Positions 18,772 to 27,497 of a stretch of 64,000 nt of DNA are shown here, in pieces. The notes under the pieces are model-generated. The model was not told where the DNA came from. It ran no database searches and worked only from the letters and a program-made list of their open reading frames with translations. The stretch covers positions 310,001 to 374,000 of the forward strand of contig NZ_CP016442.1 of NCBI RefSeq assembly GCF_001742165.1. Reading direction: 5' to 3'. Source of the DNA: Burkholderia stabilis. Its GTDB lineage: Bacteria > Pseudomonadota > Gammaproteobacteria > Burkholderiales > Burkholderiaceae. The position numbers and the translations under genes are program-made. Every line of letters starts with the position of its first letter. The stretch's first letter is position 1.

Positions 18772-18847
18772 GTCCCCTTCGTCTAGAGGCCTAGGACATC
18801 ACCCTTTCACGGTGAGTACAGGGGTTCGAATCCCCTAGGGGACGCCA
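18772..18847 (+). tRNA. tRNA-Glu (anticodon TTC), copy 3
   Basis: Identical to copies 1 and 2. It starts 297 bases after copy 2. Confidence 0.96.
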
Positions 18848-18920
18848 GATTTCGGCGTCGTTCGAACAAACGATGCGCCGGCAGGAAGTAACCGACGCCT
18901 GCCAGGCAAGCAGCAAGACT

Positions 18921-18997
18921 GGAGCGGTAGTTCAGTCGGTTAGAATACCGGCCTGTCACGCCGGGGGTCGCGGGTTCGAGTCCCGTCCGCTCCGCCA
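18921..18997 (+). tRNA. tRNA-Asp (anticodon GTC), copy 3
   Basis: A 77-base cloverleaf identical to copy 1. The spacer from tRNA-Glu (73 bases) is more diverged than those of the other units. Its 3' end begins the direct repeat that recurs at 19160. Confidence 0.96.
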
Positions 18998-19069
18998 AAA
19001 AATGAAGAAGCCCGCCTTGTGCGGGCTTTTTCATTTGTGTTTCCGGTTGCGCCCGCTGGCGGGCGCGTG
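18977..19069 (+). repeat. Direct repeat, first copy (tRNA-Asp 3' end plus terminator)
   Basis: This segment starts in the T-loop of tRNA-Asp copy 3, covers its last 21 bases including CCA, the terminator and the following flank. It recurs 183 bases later at 19160-19252. The first 80 bases match exactly, with a few differences after that. Confidence 0.9.
19008..19031 (+). terminator. Terminator after tRNA-Asp copy 3
   Basis: The stem AAGCCCGC / GCGGGCTT with a CTTGT-type loop and following T residues ends the tRNA array. The same terminator recurs at 19191-19214 in the duplicated segment. Confidence 0.85.
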
Positions 19070-19074
19070 GCTGT

Positions 19075-19180
19075 GGAGCGGAGGAAGCCGCCTGCGCGGC
19101 TTCCGGCGGGACTCGAAGGGATGCGCGTGCACGCGCATCCGCGGCCTGCGGAATGTAGGCGAGTCCCGTCCGCTCCGCCA
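19075..19180 (+). ncRNA. Candidate tRNA-like structured RNA ending in CCA
   Basis: These 106 bases can fold into a three-way junction closed by the tRNA-Asp acceptor pairing: GGAGCGG (19075-19081) with CCGCTCC (19170-19176), then GCCA. Arm one is a perfect 9-bp hairpin (19083-19091 with 19096-19104, loop CTGC). Arm two is a 9-bp stem (19107-19115 with 19160-19168) that encloses a perfect 22-base palindrome (19119-19140). There is no anticodon arm or normal T-arm, so it is not a working tRNA. A terminator follows. It is either a decayed tRNA-Asp copy invaded by a palindromic repeat, or a transcribed tRNA-like RNA. No expression evidence is available. Confidence 0.35.
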
Positions 19181-19252
19181 AAAAATGAAGAAGCCCGCCT
19201 TGTGCGGGCTTTTTCATTTGTGTTTCCGGTTGCGCCCGCCGGCGGACGCGTG
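19160..19252 (+). repeat. Direct repeat, second copy (tRNA-Asp 3' fragment plus terminator)
   Basis: This is the second copy of the 18977-19069 repeat. The tRNA-Asp 3' end here lacks a normal tRNA body in front of it. Instead, the structured sequence 19075-19159 precedes it. A duplicated tRNA 3' end often marks integration sites, but no integrase or island lies between the copies. Confidence 0.85.
19191..19214 (+). terminator. Duplicated terminator after the tRNA-like segment
   Basis: This is the same AAGCCCGC / GCGGGCTT hairpin and T-run as at 19008-19031, carried by the 183-base duplication. Confidence 0.8.
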
Positions 19253-19348
19253 ACAGTCGGGCAGGACACTGACCGCTACGAGAAATTCGCAATTGCATCC
19301 GCGCGCGACTGCGCTATCGTGGCGGGATGCGTTCTTGACCCCTGCGTG

Positions 19349-19813
19349 ATGCTCGATCCGACCGACCTGCGACTCCTGTATCAGCTCCGGCCCGCGGAGC
19401 CCGGCGATTTCCCGTTTGCCGAAGCGCTGACACACGGCAACATGGGCGGCTACTACAAGCGCCATGGGCTCGTGTGGCGCAGCGACCTGTTCTATGCAAG
19501 CTGGCGCGAATCCGAGAACTTCATCCTCGAGGCAGACGGCGAACGCATCGGCGTACTGCGGGTGACCGAGGAGGGCGACTCGCTGCATATTCGTGACGTG
19601 CAGATCGCGGCCGGCCATCGCGGACAGGGCGCCGGCACCTACATGCTCGACATGTCGCACCGCTGGGCGCGTGCGCGCGGGCTGCACGAATTGCAACTGC
19701 GCGTGTTCGTCGACAATCCCGCCGCGCGTCTCTACCTGCGCATGGGTTACCAGGTCGCCGGGCCGCGGCTCGCGCAACTCGGGTCGATCCGCCACATGGT
19801 GCGGCCGGTCTGA
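19349..19813 (+). CDS. GNAT-family N-acetyltransferase
   Basis: A 154-residue acetyl-CoA-dependent acyltransferase of the GNAT fold. The acetyl-CoA pyrophosphate-binding loop is visible in RGQGAGTYML, preceded by the beta-strand IRDVQIAAGH. The later motif NPAARLYLRMGYQ is the usual motif B. Its substrate cannot be inferred. The ATG at 19349 is the most likely start, although no good ribosome site precedes it. It is convergent with the AraC regulator after a 25-base gap. Confidence 0.85.
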   Translation: MLDPTDLRLLYQLRPAEPGDFPFAEALTHGNMGGYYKRHGLVWRSDLFYASWRESENFILEADGERIGVLRVTEEGDSLHIRDVQIAAGHRGQGAGTYMLDMSHRWARARGLHELQLRVFVDNPAARLYLRMGYQVAGPRLAQLGSIRHMVRPV

Positions 19814-19838
19814 AAGATCGACCAGCCGGGGTGAACGG

Positions 19839-20717
19839 TCAGCGGGTTGCGTCGATCGCGTTCTCGTCCGGCGTTTCGTCGTCTGCGATGCGGCCCTCGG
19901 CGCCGCGATGCTCGTAGCCGCGCAGCATGAAGGCACGCGGGCTTTCGCCGAATGCCCGCCGGAACATCGCCGAGAAGGCGCTCTGGCTCTGATAGCCGAG
20001 TTCGCGCGCAATATGCGACAGCGGGCGCCCCTGGTTCAGCAGCGGGATCGCACGCGCAAGCAGCGCCTGCTGGCGCCACTGCGAAAAGCTCACACCCAGT
20101 TCCTGCTTGAAGAGCCGCGAAATCGTGCGCGTGCTCGCACCGACCTCACTCGCCCAGTGTTCGAGCGATTCCGCATGCGCCGGCTGCGCGAGAACCGATT
20201 CGCACAGCATGCGCAGCCGCTTCTCGTCGGGCATCGGCACCGCGAGCGGCAACGGTTCGGCGTGACTCAGCTCGTCGAGCACGAGCCCGCACAGCAGGCG
20301 CTCGCGGGAGGTGCTCAGGTCGCGCGCGTCGAGTGCGACGATCAACTCGCGCAGCAGCCCCGTCACTTCGACGACGCGGCATGCGTCGAGCCCGCCCGGC
20401 ACGATCGACTCGTCGATATACAGCGTGCGCAAATACGCCTCTTCGACGATCACGACTTCGTGCGTCACGTGCGGCGGCACCCAGATCGCGCGGGACGGCG
20501 GCACCATCCATGTCGTGCCGGTCGTCGCGACGCGCAGCACGCCGCGCGACGCGTAGGCGAGTTGCGCCCACGCATGCGTATGCAGCGGGATCCGGCGGCC
20601 GGCGTCGACCTGCCGTGCGCGCACGCGCATCGGATGGACGGGCGTCGGCGCAAATTCGGGCGGGATGTCGATGACGTCGTATGGCTTCGATACGTCGGCT
20701 TGGGCGGGCGGATTCAT
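19839..20717 (-). CDS. AraC-family transcriptional regulator with cupin N-terminus
   Basis: A 292-residue regulator. The N-terminal half is a cupin-like sensor (PLHTHAWAQLAYASRGVLRV and WVPPHVTHEV). The C-terminal half carries the two helix-turn-helix motifs of AraC/XylS (EVGASTRTISRLFKQELG, then ELGYQSQSAFSAMFRRAFG). The architecture resembles regulators that often control an adjacent exporter or enzyme, but no such partner adjoins it here: the GNAT gene is convergent and the GGCT gene divergent. Target and ligand are unknown. Confidence 0.88.
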   Translation of the reverse strand: MNPPAQADVSKPYDVIDIPPEFAPTPVHPMRVRARQVDAGRRIPLHTHAWAQLAYASRGVLRVATTGTTWMVPPSRAIWVPPHVTHEVVIVEEAYLRTLYIDESIVPGGLDACRVVEVTGLLRELIVALDARDLSTSRERLLCGLVLDELSHAEPLPLAVPMPDEKRLRMLCESVLAQPAHAESLEHWASEVGASTRTISRLFKQELGVSFSQWRQQALLARAIPLLNQGRPLSHIARELGYQSQSAFSAMFRRAFGESPRAFMLRGYEHRGAEGRIADDETPDENAIDATR

Positions 20718-20976
20718 GGACGGTTCGGGCGGCGCGGCGGCGATGCCGTTATTTTAGAAGGTGCCGCGCAAGCGCATGCGGCGGTTTTCGGGCGATCATG
20801 CCGCGTTCAAATGAACATTGTATGGAGCCGGCTAATCCTGGGTGAACGCCCGGGGCCGCGCGGCAGCTAGGCAGAACCATCTGGCCGACATCGTGGTCTA
20901 TCGATGCGTGAGCGATTTCGCCAGAATCGAATCGCGCGCGAACACGGCAACATACGAATCGAAGAGGAGAACCAAG

Positions 20977-21390
20977 ATGCGCTACGTATTCGTCTACGGC
21001 ACATTGAGAGCCGGAGAGGCCAACGACATTGCCCATGCGGCCGAAAGGCACGGGATCGCCGCGCCGACGCTGCTTGGCGCGGCCGCGCTGCCGGGCGAAC
21101 TGTACGATTTCGGCACGTACCCGGGGATGATCGCCGGGCCGGCCGGCAAGTCGCTCGTCTGGGGCGACGTCTACGAGGTCGACGATCAGCTCGTCCCCGT
21201 GCTCGACGAGATCGAACGCGTCTATCCGGGCGTCGACTCGTTGTTCAAGCCGGAAGACGTGACCGTCGAGCTCGGCGGCCGGCAGTACGCCTGCCTGTAT
21301 TATCCGGTCGCCGCACATGCGGTAGCCGGGCGTCCGCACATCGCGTCGGGCGACTGGGTCCAGCACCGCCGCGAGCAGGAAGCCGCCTGA
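20977..21390 (+). CDS. Gamma-glutamylcyclotransferase-fold protein
   Basis: A 137-residue protein of the GGCT/AIG2-like fold. The N-terminal YVFVYGTLR motif binds the gamma-glutamyl group in known members. A conserved acidic residue follows in the DEIERVYPG region. The ribosome site AGAGGAG before 20977 supports the start. Members cyclise gamma-glutamyl amines to 5-oxoproline, but many bacterial ones are uncharacterised, so the reaction is tentative. A terminator follows. Confidence 0.85.
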   Translation: MRYVFVYGTLRAGEANDIAHAAERHGIAAPTLLGAAALPGELYDFGTYPGMIAGPAGKSLVWGDVYEVDDQLVPVLDEIERVYPGVDSLFKPEDVTVELGGRQYACLYYPVAAHAVAGRPHIASGDWVQHRREQEAA

Positions 21391-21423
21391 CCGGGCGCGC
21401 GGCAGGGTTCTTGCCGCAAAAAG

Positions 21424-21450
21424 AAAAAGCGCCCCGAGGGGCGCTTTTTT
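21424..21450. terminator. Bidirectional terminator between GGCT gene and aceB
   Basis: A perfect stem AAAAAGCGCCCC / GGGGCGCTTTTT around a two-base GA centre can end transcription in both directions. Confidence 0.88.
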
Positions 21451-21516
21451 CATGCCGTCATCGCATGCGACCGGCGACGGTGCGTGGCCGGCGGCCGATC
21501 GCAGCAGGCCGCTCCG

Positions 21517-23109
21517 TCAGATTTCCTCGTACAGCGGCAGCGTCAGGAATTCGGTGAAGCCTTCCGACGTCGACATCTGCTCGAAGATCGCCGCGGCGCG
21601 CTCGTACGGCTGCGTGTTGCCGCCGACTGAACGCTTCACGTTGTCGAGTTCGAGCTTCGTGTATTCGCGCACGAGTTCTGCCGTGACCTTGCGGCCGTCG
21701 TCGAGCACGCCCTTCGGCGAGCGGATCCACTGCCACACCTGCGAGCGGGAAATCTCGGCCGTGGCCGCGTCTTCCATCAGGTTGTGGATCGGCACGCAGC
21801 CGTTGCCGTCGAGCCATGCGCCGAGGTAGTGGATGCCGACGTTGATGTTGTTGCGCAGGCCGGCCTCGGTGATCGGCGCTTCCGGCTGGAAGTCGAGCAG
21901 GTTCTTGCCTTCGATCTGCACGTCGTCGCGTTGCTTCGCGATCTGGTTCGGCTTGTCGCCGAGCACCTTGACGAACTCTTCCATCGCGATCGGCACGAGG
22001 CCCGGGTGCGCAACCCAGCCGCCGTCGTAGCCGTCGGTCGCGTCGCGCTGCTTGTCCGAGCGCACGCCGCCCATTGCCTTGTCGTTCGCTTCCGGATCAT
22101 TCTTGATCGGGATCAGCGCGCTCATCCCGCCGATCGCCGGCGCGTTGCGCTTGTGGCAGGTCTTCAGCAGCAGCAGCGCGTACGCGCGCATGAACGGCAC
22201 CGTCATCGTGATCTTCGAACGGTCGGCGAGGCAGAAATCGCGGTCGTTCTTGAACTTCTTGATCGCCGAGAAGATGTAGTCCCAGCGGCCGGCGTTCAGG
22301 CCCGAGCTGTGTTCGCGCAGTTCGTACAGGATTTCGTCCATTTCGAACGCGGCGAGGATCGTCTCGATCAGCACCGTCGCGCGGATCGTGCCGCGCGGCA
22401 CGCCGACTGCTTCCTGCGCGGCGACGAAGATGTCGTTCCACAGGCGCGCTTCGAGATGGCTTTCCATCTTCGGCAGGTAGAAGTACGGGCCCGAGCCGCG
22501 CGCGATCAGTTCCTTCGCGTTGTGGAACAGGAACAGCGCGAAATCGAAGATGCCGCCGGACACGCGCTGGCCGTCGACCGTCACGTGCTTCTCGTCGAGG
22601 TGCCAGCCGCGCGGACGCACGATCAGCGTCGCGACCTTGTCGTTCAGCTGGTACGACTTGCCGTTCTGCTCGAGCGAGATCGTGCGGCGCACCGCGTCCT
22701 TCAGGTTGATCTGGCCGTCGATCTGGTTCGTCCAGCTCGGCGCGTTCGAATCCTCGAAGTCCGTCATGTACGAATCGGCGCCCGAATTCAGCGCGTTGAT
22801 GATCATCTTGCGCTCGACGGGGCCCGTGATCTCGACACGGCGGCATTGCAGGTCGGCCGGCAGCGGCGCGACTTTCCAGTCGCCTTCGCGGATCGCCTTC
22901 GTATCGGCCAGGAAATCGGGGCGCTCGCCCGCGTCGAGGCGTTTCGTGCGCTCGACGCGCGCCTGCAGCAGCGCCTGGCGGCGCGGTTCGAACGTGCGGT
23001 GCAGCGCTGCGACGAGCGCGAGTGCTTCAGGCGTCAGGATCGCTTCGTAACCCGGCTTGATTTCGCCGGTGATCGCCATGCCTTGCGGCAGCGTGATCGG
23101 GGTGCTCAT
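21517..23109 (-). CDS. aceB: Malate synthase A
   Basis: A 530-residue cytoplasmic enzyme that condenses glyoxylate with acetyl-CoA to give malate, the second step of the glyoxylate shunt. Signatures include [23 protein letters not shown] and [11 protein letters not shown], with the C-terminal [22 protein letters not shown] lies nine bases before the ATG at 23109, which favours it over an in-frame ATG nine bases earlier. The length is normal for the A isoform. Isocitrate lyase is about 2.7 kb upstream on the same strand rather than adjacent. Confidence 0.96.
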   Translation of the reverse strand: MSTPITLPQGMAITGEIKPGYEAILTPEALALVAALHRTFEPRRQALLQARVERTKRLDAGERPDFLADTKAIREGDWKVAPLPADLQCRRVEITGPVERKMIINALNSGADSYMTDFEDSNAPSWTNQIDGQINLKDAVRRTISLEQNGKSYQLNDKVATLIVRPRGWHLDEKHVTVDGQRVSGGIFDFALFLFHNAKELIARGSGPYFYLPKMESHLEARLWNDIFVAAQEAVGVPRGTIRATVLIETILAAFEMDEILYELREHSSGLNAGRWDYIFSAIKKFKNDRDFCLADRSKITMTVPFMRAYALLLLKTCHKRNAPAIGGMSALIPIKNDPEANDKAMGGVRSDKQRDATDGYDGGWVAHPGLVPIAMEEFVKVLGDKPNQIAKQRDDVQIEGKNLLDFQPEAPITEAGLRNNINVGIHYLGAWLDGNGCVPIHNLMEDAATAEISRSQVWQWIRSPKGVLDDGRKVTAELVREYTKLELDNVKRSVGGNTQPYERAAAIFEQMSTSEGFTEFLTLPLYEEI

Positions 23110-23176
23110 GAGTCTCATCTCCTTGGTCGGTCAGTTGCGGTTTCGGTGAAGGGGGAAGGCGGCAGCGCTGCGAACC

Positions 23177-23938
23177 TCATGCACCCGGGCCGGGGCGCGT
23201 GCGGTTTGCGGGTCTGCCGGACGGAGCCGGGGTGGCGAGGAATGCGAGCAGGTCGGCCATGCCGGTGCCCGTGCCGTCGGGCGGCGCGCCGAGTTCCTCG
23301 GCAGGCGCGCCCGTGCGGTTGAGCCAGAACGTCGTGTAGCCGAACCAGGTGGCGCCGGCGACGTCCCAGGCGTTCGACGACACGAACACGATGTTGCGCG
23401 GGTTCGGGCCGAACGCGGCGGTGCCGAGCGCGTAGGCGGCCGGACTCGGCTTGTACGCGCGCACGGTGTCGGCCGACAGCACGCGATCGAACAACCCGGA
23501 CATGCCGGCGCTCTTGATCGCGATGTCGAGCATTTGCGGGGTGCCGTTCGACAGGATCGCGAGCGGCGGGCGCGGTTCGAGCGCGCGCAGCTTGCGCAGC
23601 GCGGGCACCGTGTCGGGATAGGTGGACAGGCACGCGTATTCGTCCATCAGCCGCTTCTCGGCCGCGCTGTTCAGCGCGAGCCCGAGCCGGCGCGCGGCGA
23701 ACCGCAGCGCGTCGAGCGTGATGTCACGGAACGGGCGATAGCGGGCGCCGGCCGGATCGGCGAGCGTGCGCAACTGCGAGTATTCGATTTGCTTGCGTCG
23801 CCACAGCTGCGACAACCGTTCCCCGTGTCCGGGAAACATCTGCTCGGCCGCGGCCAGGACTGCGCGCACGTCGAACAACGTGCCGAATGCGTCGAAGAGG
23901 ATTGCGTCGGGAGAAGAGAGTGTCGTTGTGGCCGACAT
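23177..23938 (-). CDS. (S)-2-haloacid dehalogenase, HAD type II
   Basis: A 253-residue HAD-superfamily hydrolase that should convert L-2-haloacids such as chloroacetate to the 2-hydroxyacid. The nucleophile is D16 in FDAFGTLFD. The later dehalogenase motifs LSNGTP, YKPSPAAY and VSSNAWDVAGA carry the expected Asn, Lys, Ser, Asn and Asp. The last 30 residues are Pro/Arg-rich and unlikely to be structured. It sits 67 bases upstream of aceB on the same strand and is divergent from a LysR regulator, which suggests co-expression with malate synthase. Confidence 0.88.
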   Translation of the reverse strand: MSATTTLSSPDAILFDAFGTLFDVRAVLAAAEQMFPGHGERLSQLWRRKQIEYSQLRTLADPAGARYRPFRDITLDALRFAARRLGLALNSAAEKRLMDEYACLSTYPDTVPALRKLRALEPRPPLAILSNGTPQMLDIAIKSAGMSGLFDRVLSADTVRAYKPSPAAYALGTAAFGPNPRNIVFVSSNAWDVAGATWFGYTTFWLNRTGAPAEELGAPPDGTGTGMADLLAFLATPAPSGRPANRTRPGPGA

Positions 23939-24007
23939 AGCCTTGCGCTCCAGTTTCAGAGGTCGAAACGATTCTATTCGTGATCGTAGGTACTAAAAAA
24001 GACGCTA

Positions 24008-24020
24008 ATCATCACTTGAT
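24008..24020. promoter_or_regulatory. Candidate LysR operator in the dehalogenase/LysR divergent gap
   Basis: The interrupted palindrome ATCA-N5-TGAT lies in the AT-rich 154-base gap between the divergent genes, where an autoregulating LysR protein would bind. The match is short and could be chance. Confidence 0.25.
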
Positions 24021-24092
24021 CTTTTACTTTCATATACCTAATCTTGAGCGGCTTAAGCTATTTGAAGGGCGGCAGCGCCGCTCTTGCGAGTC

Positions 24093-24998
24093 ATGGACCG
24101 GTTCAAACAGATAGAAACGTTCGCTGCGGTCGCGGCGAAGGGCAGCCTGTCGGCGGCTGCGCACGCGGAAGGCGTCGCGCCGGCGATCATCGGCCGCCGC
24201 CTCGACGCGCTCGAGGAGCGGCTGGGCGTCAAGCTGCTGGTGCGCACGACGCGCAAGCTCACGCTGACGTTCGAGGGTTCGGCATTCCTCGAGGATTGCC
24301 AGCGGATCATCAACGACATGCAGAACGCGGAGGCGAGCGTGTCCGCCGGCGGCGTCAAGGCGAGCGGCCACCTGCGCATTTCCGCGCCGGCCGGTTTCGG
24401 CCGGCGGCACGTCGCGCCGCTCGTGCCCGAATTCAGCGTCGAGCATCCGGACGTGTCGGTCACGCTCGACCTGTCCGACCGGATGGTCGACCTCGTCAAC
24501 GAGGGATTCGATTGCGCGGTGCGGCTCGGCGAGTTGCCCGACTCGTCGCTCGTGTCGCTGAAACTCGGCGAGAATCGCCGTGTGTGCGTCGCGTCGCCCG
24601 CGTATCTCGCGCGGCGCGGCACGCCGGTTACGCTCGCGGAGCTGGCGCGGCACAACTGCCTCGCGCTCGCGGCGAACGCGAACCAGCAACGCGGCTGGGC
24701 GTTCCAGGAGGACGACAAGGTCGTGTCGATCCGCGTGAACGGCACGATGGAGTGTTCGGACGGTGCGGTGTTGCACGAGTGGTGCCTCGCCGGCCACGGT
24801 CTCGCATGGCGCTCGTGGTGGGAGGTCGGCGAGGACATCGCGGCCGGCAGCCTCGTCAGCGTGCTCGACGCGTTCGCCGCGCCGCCGATCGGCATTCACG
24901 CGGTGTTTCCGCAGCGCCGGCATCTGCCGTTGCGCGTGCGCCTGTTTCTCGATTACCTGAAGCACACGTACGAACGGCCCGGTTATTGGGGCGAGTAG
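24093..24998 (+). CDS. LysR-family transcriptional regulator
   Basis: A 301-residue LysR regulator. The N-terminal winged helix-turn-helix spans about residues 5-63 (FAAVAAKGSLSAAAHAEGV...GRRLDALEERLGVKLL). A periplasmic-binding-like effector domain follows from about residue 90 (HLRISAPAGFGRRHVAPLV). It belongs to the CrgA/DsdC-like subgroup by its first residues MDRFKQIETF. It is divergent from the haloacid dehalogenase and aceB, the most likely targets. Inducer unknown. Confidence 0.92.
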   Translation: MDRFKQIETFAAVAAKGSLSAAAHAEGVAPAIIGRRLDALEERLGVKLLVRTTRKLTLTFEGSAFLEDCQRIINDMQNAEASVSAGGVKASGHLRISAPAGFGRRHVAPLVPEFSVEHPDVSVTLDLSDRMVDLVNEGFDCAVRLGELPDSSLVSLKLGENRRVCVASPAYLARRGTPVTLAELARHNCLALAANANQQRGWAFQEDDKVVSIRVNGTMECSDGAVLHEWCLAGHGLAWRSWWEVGEDIAAGSLVSVLDAFAAPPIGIHAVFPQRRHLPLRVRLFLDYLKHTYERPGYWGE

Positions 24999-25157
24999 GC
25001 CGTGCGCGTCCGCGCGTTTCCGATATGAGGGCGAACCCGCTTCCGGCGCCGGATGCGCGGTTTCGCACACTACAATCCTAGGAGGCATGCCCGACGCGTC
25101 GCGGCCGGCTCGGATGGGATCGCGGCGCGCGGAGTGCGATTGACGAAGGAGGGCGCG

Positions 25158-25592
25158 ATGTTCCGGCACATCCTCGTTCCAACCGACGGTTCCGAACTGT
25201 CGCAGAAGGCGATCGACGGTGCGATCGACCTGGCTCGCGCGGTCGGCGCGCGCGTGACGGCCTACGCGTGCCTGCCGCAGTATCCGTACTCGCCATTTTC
25301 CGAAGTGATCATCGAGCCGCCCGCCGATTTCCGGGCGCGCAGCGAGCGCGAAGCGCGCGCGCATCTCGACGAGGTCGAATCGGCCGCGAAGGCGGCCGGC
25401 GTCGCTTGCGACACGTGGACGAGCGTGCATCCGTCGCCGTATCTCGGCATCATCGAGGCGGCCGAACGCGGCGGCTGCGACGTGATCTTCATGGCGTCCC
25501 ACGGGCGCCGCGGGCTCGGCAGCCTGCTGATCGGCAGCGAGACGCAGCGCGTGCTGACCCATACGAAAATTCCGGTGATCGTCTATCGGTAG
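25158..25592 (+). CDS. Universal stress protein (UspA family)
   Basis: A 144-residue single-domain Usp protein. It begins with the family's ILVPTDGSELS and ends with the ATP-binding loop region MASHGRRGLGSLLIGSETQRVL and IPVIVYR. The glycine-rich G-2x-G-9x-G-S/T motif suggests an ATP-binding member. AAGGAGG directly before the ATG fixes the start. A TACAAT -10-like sequence lies at 25071. It appears to be a single-gene unit. Confidence 0.92.
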   Translation: MFRHILVPTDGSELSQKAIDGAIDLARAVGARVTAYACLPQYPYSPFSEVIIEPPADFRARSEREARAHLDEVESAAKAAGVACDTWTSVHPSPYLGIIEAAERGGCDVIFMASHGRRGLGSLLIGSETQRVLTHTKIPVIVYR

Positions 25593-25639
25593 CGCGGCGC
25601 CGGCCGCGGCCGTGCAGGCCGCGCCGTCGAGCGCCGCAG

Positions 25640-25670
25640 AAAAAGGGCGCGCCGGACGAAGCCGGCGCGC
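25640..25670 (-). terminator. Intrinsic terminator of aceA
   Basis: On the minus strand a 9-bp stem (GCGCGCCGG / CCGGCGCGC) is followed by CCCTTTTT. This is about 140 bases after the aceA stop. Confidence 0.8.
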
Positions 25671-25810
25671 GTCGTTGCAGGCGGCCCGCAGGCCGCGCGG
25701 CCGGTCGCGCGATCTGCATCGCGCGCCTGCCGTCTCCTCCCTGATTGTTGTCCTCTTGCCGATGCCGCGCCGTCGCGGGACGGTCGCGCATCGGCGCGCG
25801 CTTGCGCGTG

Positions 25811-27118
<1,308 letters not shown>

Positions 27119-27497
27119 GATGAGCTCCTTGATGCGGTGTATTGCCTAATGGGCTGAATCTGACGGTGGTGATGCCGTTCTCGAAGCCGGATACGGTGCA
27201 TTCCGGTTCGTGAGGTCTTGTATAAGAGTCTAGGCAAATCGGCAGGAGCGAGACAGGGGCTTTCTCGGAAGGCGGGTAAATTTTTAGTTGTTTTAAATCA
27301 ATTATTTGCTTTCGTCATTTCGGGATGAGAAATGCTTTTTTCCATCCCGCAATCGTGCGGGTTGTGCCACGCAGCATGATTTTTTACGACGCAAAAAAAT
27401 TTTCCGCATCGTGAAATCTGCGAGGAGACGAAAAAAAACCGGCGCAGATGCGCCGGTCGCCGGATGGGCGGGGCGTCCAAAGGACGCCCGTGCGTGC
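27119..27497. other. Non-coding gap between aceA and the RNA helicase
   Basis: This stretch of 379 bases holds the aceA leader and promoter region (27119-27230), an AT-rich segment (27285-27430) with nested inverted repeats (CGGGATG 27321 with CATCCCG 27343, and CCCGCA 27346 with TGCGGG 27356), and the helicase terminator. No coding frame looks real. Confidence 0.6.
27431..27457 (-). terminator. Intrinsic terminator of the RNA helicase gene
   Basis: On the minus strand the stem CCGGCGC / GCGCCGG with a four-base loop is followed by eight T residues. Confidence 0.9.

Larger units (their letters stand above)
18181..18997 (+). repeat. Tandem triplication of the tRNA-Glu/tRNA-Asp unit
   Basis: Three consecutive units, each tRNA-Glu, a spacer of 73-79 bases, tRNA-Asp and a hairpin terminator, recur with periods of 294 and 297 bases. 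Units 1 and 2 share most of the spacer and the sequence after the terminator (TTAAAGATGTAAGCAGTACGT), so they look recently duplicated. Unit 3 differs in its spacer and terminator. Confidence 0.9.

Noticed and set aside
18977..19252. An integrated genomic island at tRNA-Asp
   Set aside because: Only about 90 bases lie between the repeat copies and there is no integrase or cargo. At most it is a scar.
18807..19298. Small frames across the tRNA-Asp region giving peptides such as GADGTRTRDP
   Set aside because: They are translations of tRNA genes and terminators, a well-known mis-annotation.
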